Part shown: piece by piece, positions 61,069-64,000 of the stretch
Layout: each line of letters starts with the position of its first letter
How positions within the stretch are numbered: position 1 is the stretch's first letter
Assembly (NCBI RefSeq): GCF_040110915.1
Contig: NZ_CP157793.1
Coordinates: 3,967,001-4,031,000, forward strand
Direction: 5' to 3'
DNA length: 64,000 bases
DNA from: Stappia sp.
GTDB lineage: Bacteria; Pseudomonadota; Alphaproteobacteria; Rhizobiales; Stappiaceae
Program-made: the position numbers and the translations under genes
The notes under the pieces: model-generated
Told to the model about the DNA's origin: nothing
Seen by the model: the letters and a program-made list of their open reading frames with translations, nothing else
Databases searched by the model: none

Positions 61069-64000
61069 TCAGTGCGCCTCGTCCCAGTTGTCGGCGGCGC
61101 GGGCGTCGACCTGCAGCGGCACCTTGAGGGTGACCGCCGGTTCGGCGGCCGTCGACATGACTTCCTTCACCAGCTCCGTCGTGGCGTACACCTGGTCGTC
61201 CGGCACCTCGAAGATCAGCTCGTCGTGCACCTGCAACAGCATCCGCGCGTCGAGCCTGGAGGCCGACAACCGGTCCTCCATGCGGATCATGGCCCGGCGC
61301 AGGATGTCGGCGGCCGAGCCCTGGATCGGCGCGTTGATCGCCGCGCGCTCGTAGAAGGCGCGCATGTTCGGGTTCTTGGTGTTGACCTCCGGATAATGCG
61401 CGCGCCGGCCGAAGATGGTCTCCACGTAGCCGTTGGCATGCACGAATTTCTTCGTGTCCTCCATGTAGTCGCGAATGCCGGGAAAGCGCTCGAAATAGGT
61501 CTTGATGTAGTCCGACGCCTCGCCGCGCGAGATGCCGAGCTGGGCCGCGAGCCCGAAGGCGGAAATCCCGTAGATGATGCCGAAGTTGATCGCCTTGGCC
61601 TGACGGCGCACGCTCGGCTCCATGCCCTCGATGGGCACGCCGAACATCTCCGAGGCGGTCATCGCGTGAATGTCGAGCCCGTCGGCGAAGGCCTGCCTGA
61701 GCTGGTCGATGTCGGCCATGTGGGCGAGCACGCGCAGCTCGATCTGGCTGTAGTCGGCCGACAGCAGCTTGTGGCCCTTTTCCGCCACGAAGGCCTTGCG
61801 GATCTTGCGCCCGGCTTCCGTGCGCACCGGAATGTTCTGCAGGTTCGGCTCCGACGACGACAGCCGGCCCGTGGTGGTCGCGGCGAGCGAATAGGAGGTG
61901 TGCACCCGCTTCGTCGTCGGGTGGATATACTCCGGCAACGCATCCGAATAGGTCGACTTGAGCTTCGACAGCTGTCGCCAGTCGACGATCTTCGCCGGCA
62001 GCTCGTGGCCCTCGGCGGCGAGATCCTCCAGCACCGAGGCCGAGGTCGACCAGGCGCCGGTCTTGGTCTTCTTGCCGCCGGGCAGGCCCATCTTGCCGAA
62101 GAGGATGTCGCCGAGCTGCTTCGGGCTGCCGATGTTGAAGCTCTCGCCGGCGAGCGCGTGGATCTCGTCTTCCAGCGCCGCCATGCCTTGCGCGAAATCG
62201 CCCGACAGCCGGGACAGCATCTGCCGGTCGATGGAGATGCCCCGCTCCTCCATGCGCGCGAGCACCGGCACCATCGGCCGTTCCAGCCGCTCGTAGACGG
62301 TGGTCATGCGCTCCGCCGCCAGCCGGGGCTTGAGGACCTGCCACAGCCGCAGGGTGACGTCGGCGTCCTCGGCCGCATAGGCCGTCGCCTTGTCGATCGC
62401 CACCTTGTCGAAGGTGATCATCGACTTGCCCGAGCCCGCCACCTCCTTGAAGGGGATCGGCGTGTGGCCGAGCCAGCGTTCGGCGAGCGCGTCCATGCCG
62501 TTGCCGCCCTTGCCCGCGTCGAGCGCATAGGAGAGCAGCATCGTGTCGTCATAGGGCGCGACGGCGATGCCGTGGCGCTTCAGCACCAGCCAGTCGTATT
62601 TCAGGTTCTGCGCGATCTTGAGAACGCCGGGGTCCTCCAGCAGCGGCTTCAGCGCGTCGAGCGCGGTGTCGCGCGGGATCTGCCCCTCGACCAGCGCCCC
62701 GCCGCCCAGGAGATCGCCCTCGCCCTCCACATGGGCGAGCGGAATGTAACAGGCCTTGCCCGGCGCGGTTGCCAGCGACACGCCGACGAGTTCCGCCTGC
62801 ATGGCGTTGAGCGAGGTGGTTTCGGTGTCGACGGCCACATGGCCGATCTCGCGCGCCTCCGCGATCCAGGCTTCCAGACGCTCCAGATCGCGCACGGTTT
62901 CATAGGCGCCGGTGTCGATCGTGACGTCCTTGGCGGCCTCGACCGCCGCCTCGGCCACCGTTTGCGGGCGCCAGCCGCCTGTTTCTGCGCCCGCCGCGTC
63001 GCCCGTCCCGGCGGTGTCGGCGGACTTGACGTCGGCCGATTGCGGATCGGGCAGGTCGCGCACCATGCGGCCCTTGGCGTCGGGCGCATCCCAGCCCGGG
63101 ATTTTGAGTGCCGCCGGCTCCACGTCGGCGGCCTCCAGGCCGCAGGTCTCCGCCACCCGCCGCGTCAGCGTGGAGAATTCCATCGCCTTGAGGAAGGCGA
63201 GCGTGCGCGTTCCGTCCAGCTCCGCGACGGCGAGCGCCTCGGGCGGCAGCTCCACCGGCACGTCGTCCTTGAGCGTGACGAGCTCCTTCGAGATGCGCGC
63301 CTGCTCGGCGAACTCGATCAGGTTTTCCCGCCGCTTCTTCTGCTTGATGGTGTCGGCCTGGGCGAGCAGCGTGTCCAGATCGCCGAACTCGTTGACCAGC
63401 AGTGCGGCGGTCTTCAGCCCGATGCCGGGCACCCCCGGCACGTTGTCGACGCTGTCGCCGGCGAGCGCCTGCACCTCGATCACCTTGTCCGGGCCGACGC
63501 CGAACTTCTCGAAGACCTCCGCCTCGCCGAAGACCTTGTTCTTCATCGTGTCGATCATGCCGACATTCGGCCCGATCAGCTGCATCAGGTCCTTGTCGCC
63601 CGACGCGATGGTGACCCGCGCGCCGGCGGCTGCCGCCTTGCGCGCGTAGGTGGCGATCAGATCGTCGGCCTCGAAGCCTTCCTGTTCGATGCAATGCACG
63701 CAAAAGGCCCGGGTCGCCTCGCGGATGAGACCGAACTGCGGCACCAGATCCTCCGGCGGCTCCGGGCGCTGGGCCTTGTACTCGGGATAGATGTCGTTGC
63801 GGAAGGTCTTGGCCGAATAATCGAAGATCACCGCCATATGGGTGGGCTCGTCGCCCTCCTCCGGCGTGAGGCCCTCCTGCAACAGCCTCCACAGCATGTT
63901 GCAGAAGCCCGCGACCGCGCCGACCGGCAGCCCGTCGGACTTGCGCGTCAGCGGCGGCAGCGCGTGATAGGCGCGGAAGATGAAGGTGGAGCCGTCGACC
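61069..64000 (-). CDS. polA: DNA polymerase I (start beyond right edge)
   Basis: Gap-filling and primer-removing polymerase. About 976 residues are visible. They begin inside the 5'-3' exonuclease domain (VDGSTFIFRAYHALPPLTRK, then VTIASGDKDLMQLI), so only the first few residues are off the window. The 3'-5' proofreading domain keeps its D-x-E (VAVDTETTSLNAMQAELVG). The polymerase motifs are A, LLSADYSQIELRVLAHMADI; B, RRQAKAINFGIIYGISAFG; and C, LLQVHDELIFEVP. An Ala/Asp-rich insertion (SADTAGTGDAAGAETGG) separates the first two domains. It looks fully functional. Confidence 0.98.
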   Translation of the reverse strand, partial: VDGSTFIFRAYHALPPLTRKSDGLPVGAVAGFCNMLWRLLQEGLTPEEGDEPTHMAVIFDYSAKTFRNDIYPEYKAQRPEPPEDLVPQFGLIREATRAFCVHCIEQEGFEADDLIATYARKAAAAGARVTIASGDKDLMQLIGPNVGMIDTMKNKVFGEAEVFEKFGVGPDKVIEVQALAGDSVDNVPGVPGIGLKTAALLVNEFGDLDTLLAQADTIKQKKRRENLIEFAEQARISKELVTLKDDVPVELPPEALAVAELDGTRTLAFLKAMEFSTLTRRVAETCGLEAADVEPAALKIPGWDAPDAKGRMVRDLPDPQSADVKSADTAGTGDAAGAETGGWRPQTVAEAAVEAAKDVTIDTGAYETVRDLERLEAWIAEAREIGHVAVDTETTSLNAMQAELVGVSLATAPGKACYIPLAHVEGEGDLLGGGALVEGQIPRDTALDALKPLLEDPGVLKIAQNLKYDWLVLKRHGIAVAPYDDTMLLSYALDAGKGGNGMDALAERWLGHTPIPFKEVAGSGKSMITFDKVAIDKATAYAAEDADVTLRLWQVLKPRLAAERMTTVYERLERPMVPVLARMEERGISIDRQMLSRLSGDFAQGMAALEDEIHALAGESFNIGSPKQLGDILFGKMGLPGGKKTKTGAWSTSASVLEDLAAEGHELPAKIVDWRQLSKLKSTYSDALPEYIHPTTKRVHTSYSLAATTTGRLSSSEPNLQNIPVRTEAGRKIRKAFVAEKGHKLLSADYSQIELRVLAHMADIDQLRQAFADGLDIHAMTASEMFGVPIEGMEPSVRRQAKAINFGIIYGISAFGLAAQLGISRGEASDYIKTYFERFPGIRDYMEDTKKFVHANGYVETIFGRRAHYPEVNTKNPNMRAFYERAAINAPIQGSAADILRRAMIRMEDRLSASRLDARMLLQVHDELIFEVPDDQVYATTELVKEVMSTAAEPAVTLKVPLQVDARAADNWDEAH

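Overview
The window is 64 kb of high-GC chromosome from an alphaproteobacterium, most likely of the Hyphomicrobiales (Rhizobiales) type. The evidence is the gene order hemE / origin / ppsR, the irr-fabA-fabB-fabI block, IalB and DUF2244 proteins, a malic enzyme fused to a phosphotransacetylase-like domain, and CtrA-type (TTAA-N7-TTAA) and GANTC sites at the origin. No genus can be fixed from the sequence alone.

Region by region: (1) 0-13.7 kb is the conserved origin-proximal block. It reads leftward: hemE-hemJ, rho, a GNAT gene, mnmE-mnmG-rsmG-parA-parB, with five perfect or near parS sites between 5.9 and 10.6 kb. Left of it lie an ECF sigma gene with no anti-sigma partner, an IalB-family gene and rlmN. 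(2) 13.7-14.1 kb is the probable chromosomal replication origin: a gene-free, GANTC-rich stretch with a perfect CtrA motif and weak DnaA boxes, next to a terminator-like hairpin in the hemE leader. (3) 14.1-17.9 kb is the rightward ppsR-maf-aroE-coaE-dnaQ set. (4) 18-36 kb holds a hydroxyacid reductase, an SH3 protein, fabI-fabB-fabA with divergent irr, nth, DUF2244, a large multidomain periplasmic protein with a VHL-like and a MliC-like domain, an Ada-type repair protein, mutS, maeB and trpF-trpB, ending at tRNA-Arg(CCG).

(5) From 36.4 to about 61 kb the content looks accessory or lineage-specific: HxlR, SufR-like, LysR (broken) and GntR regulators with the transporters and oxidoreductases they may control; a long coiled-coil protein with a perfect CtrA motif upstream; a metal-handling cluster (Met/Gly-rich mini-protein, a CDF transporter lacking both site-A aspartates, multicopper oxidase, cytochrome c, Cys/His-containing exported protein); a phosphatase; a phosphopantetheinyl transferase; and an aromatic catabolism operon built on homogentisate dioxygenase with a divergent MarR gene and a clear operator. 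Two 137-bp direct repeats separate this from polA, which runs off the right edge.

Together the left third couples origin firing (oriC, CtrA, GANTC) with origin segregation (ParA, ParB, parS) within about 10 kb. The right third contributes metal handling, efflux and aromatic degradation. The observations most worth testing are the origin and its hemE-side hairpin, the CtrA-linked coiled-coil gene, the VHL/MliC protein and the metal cluster with its unusual CDF.
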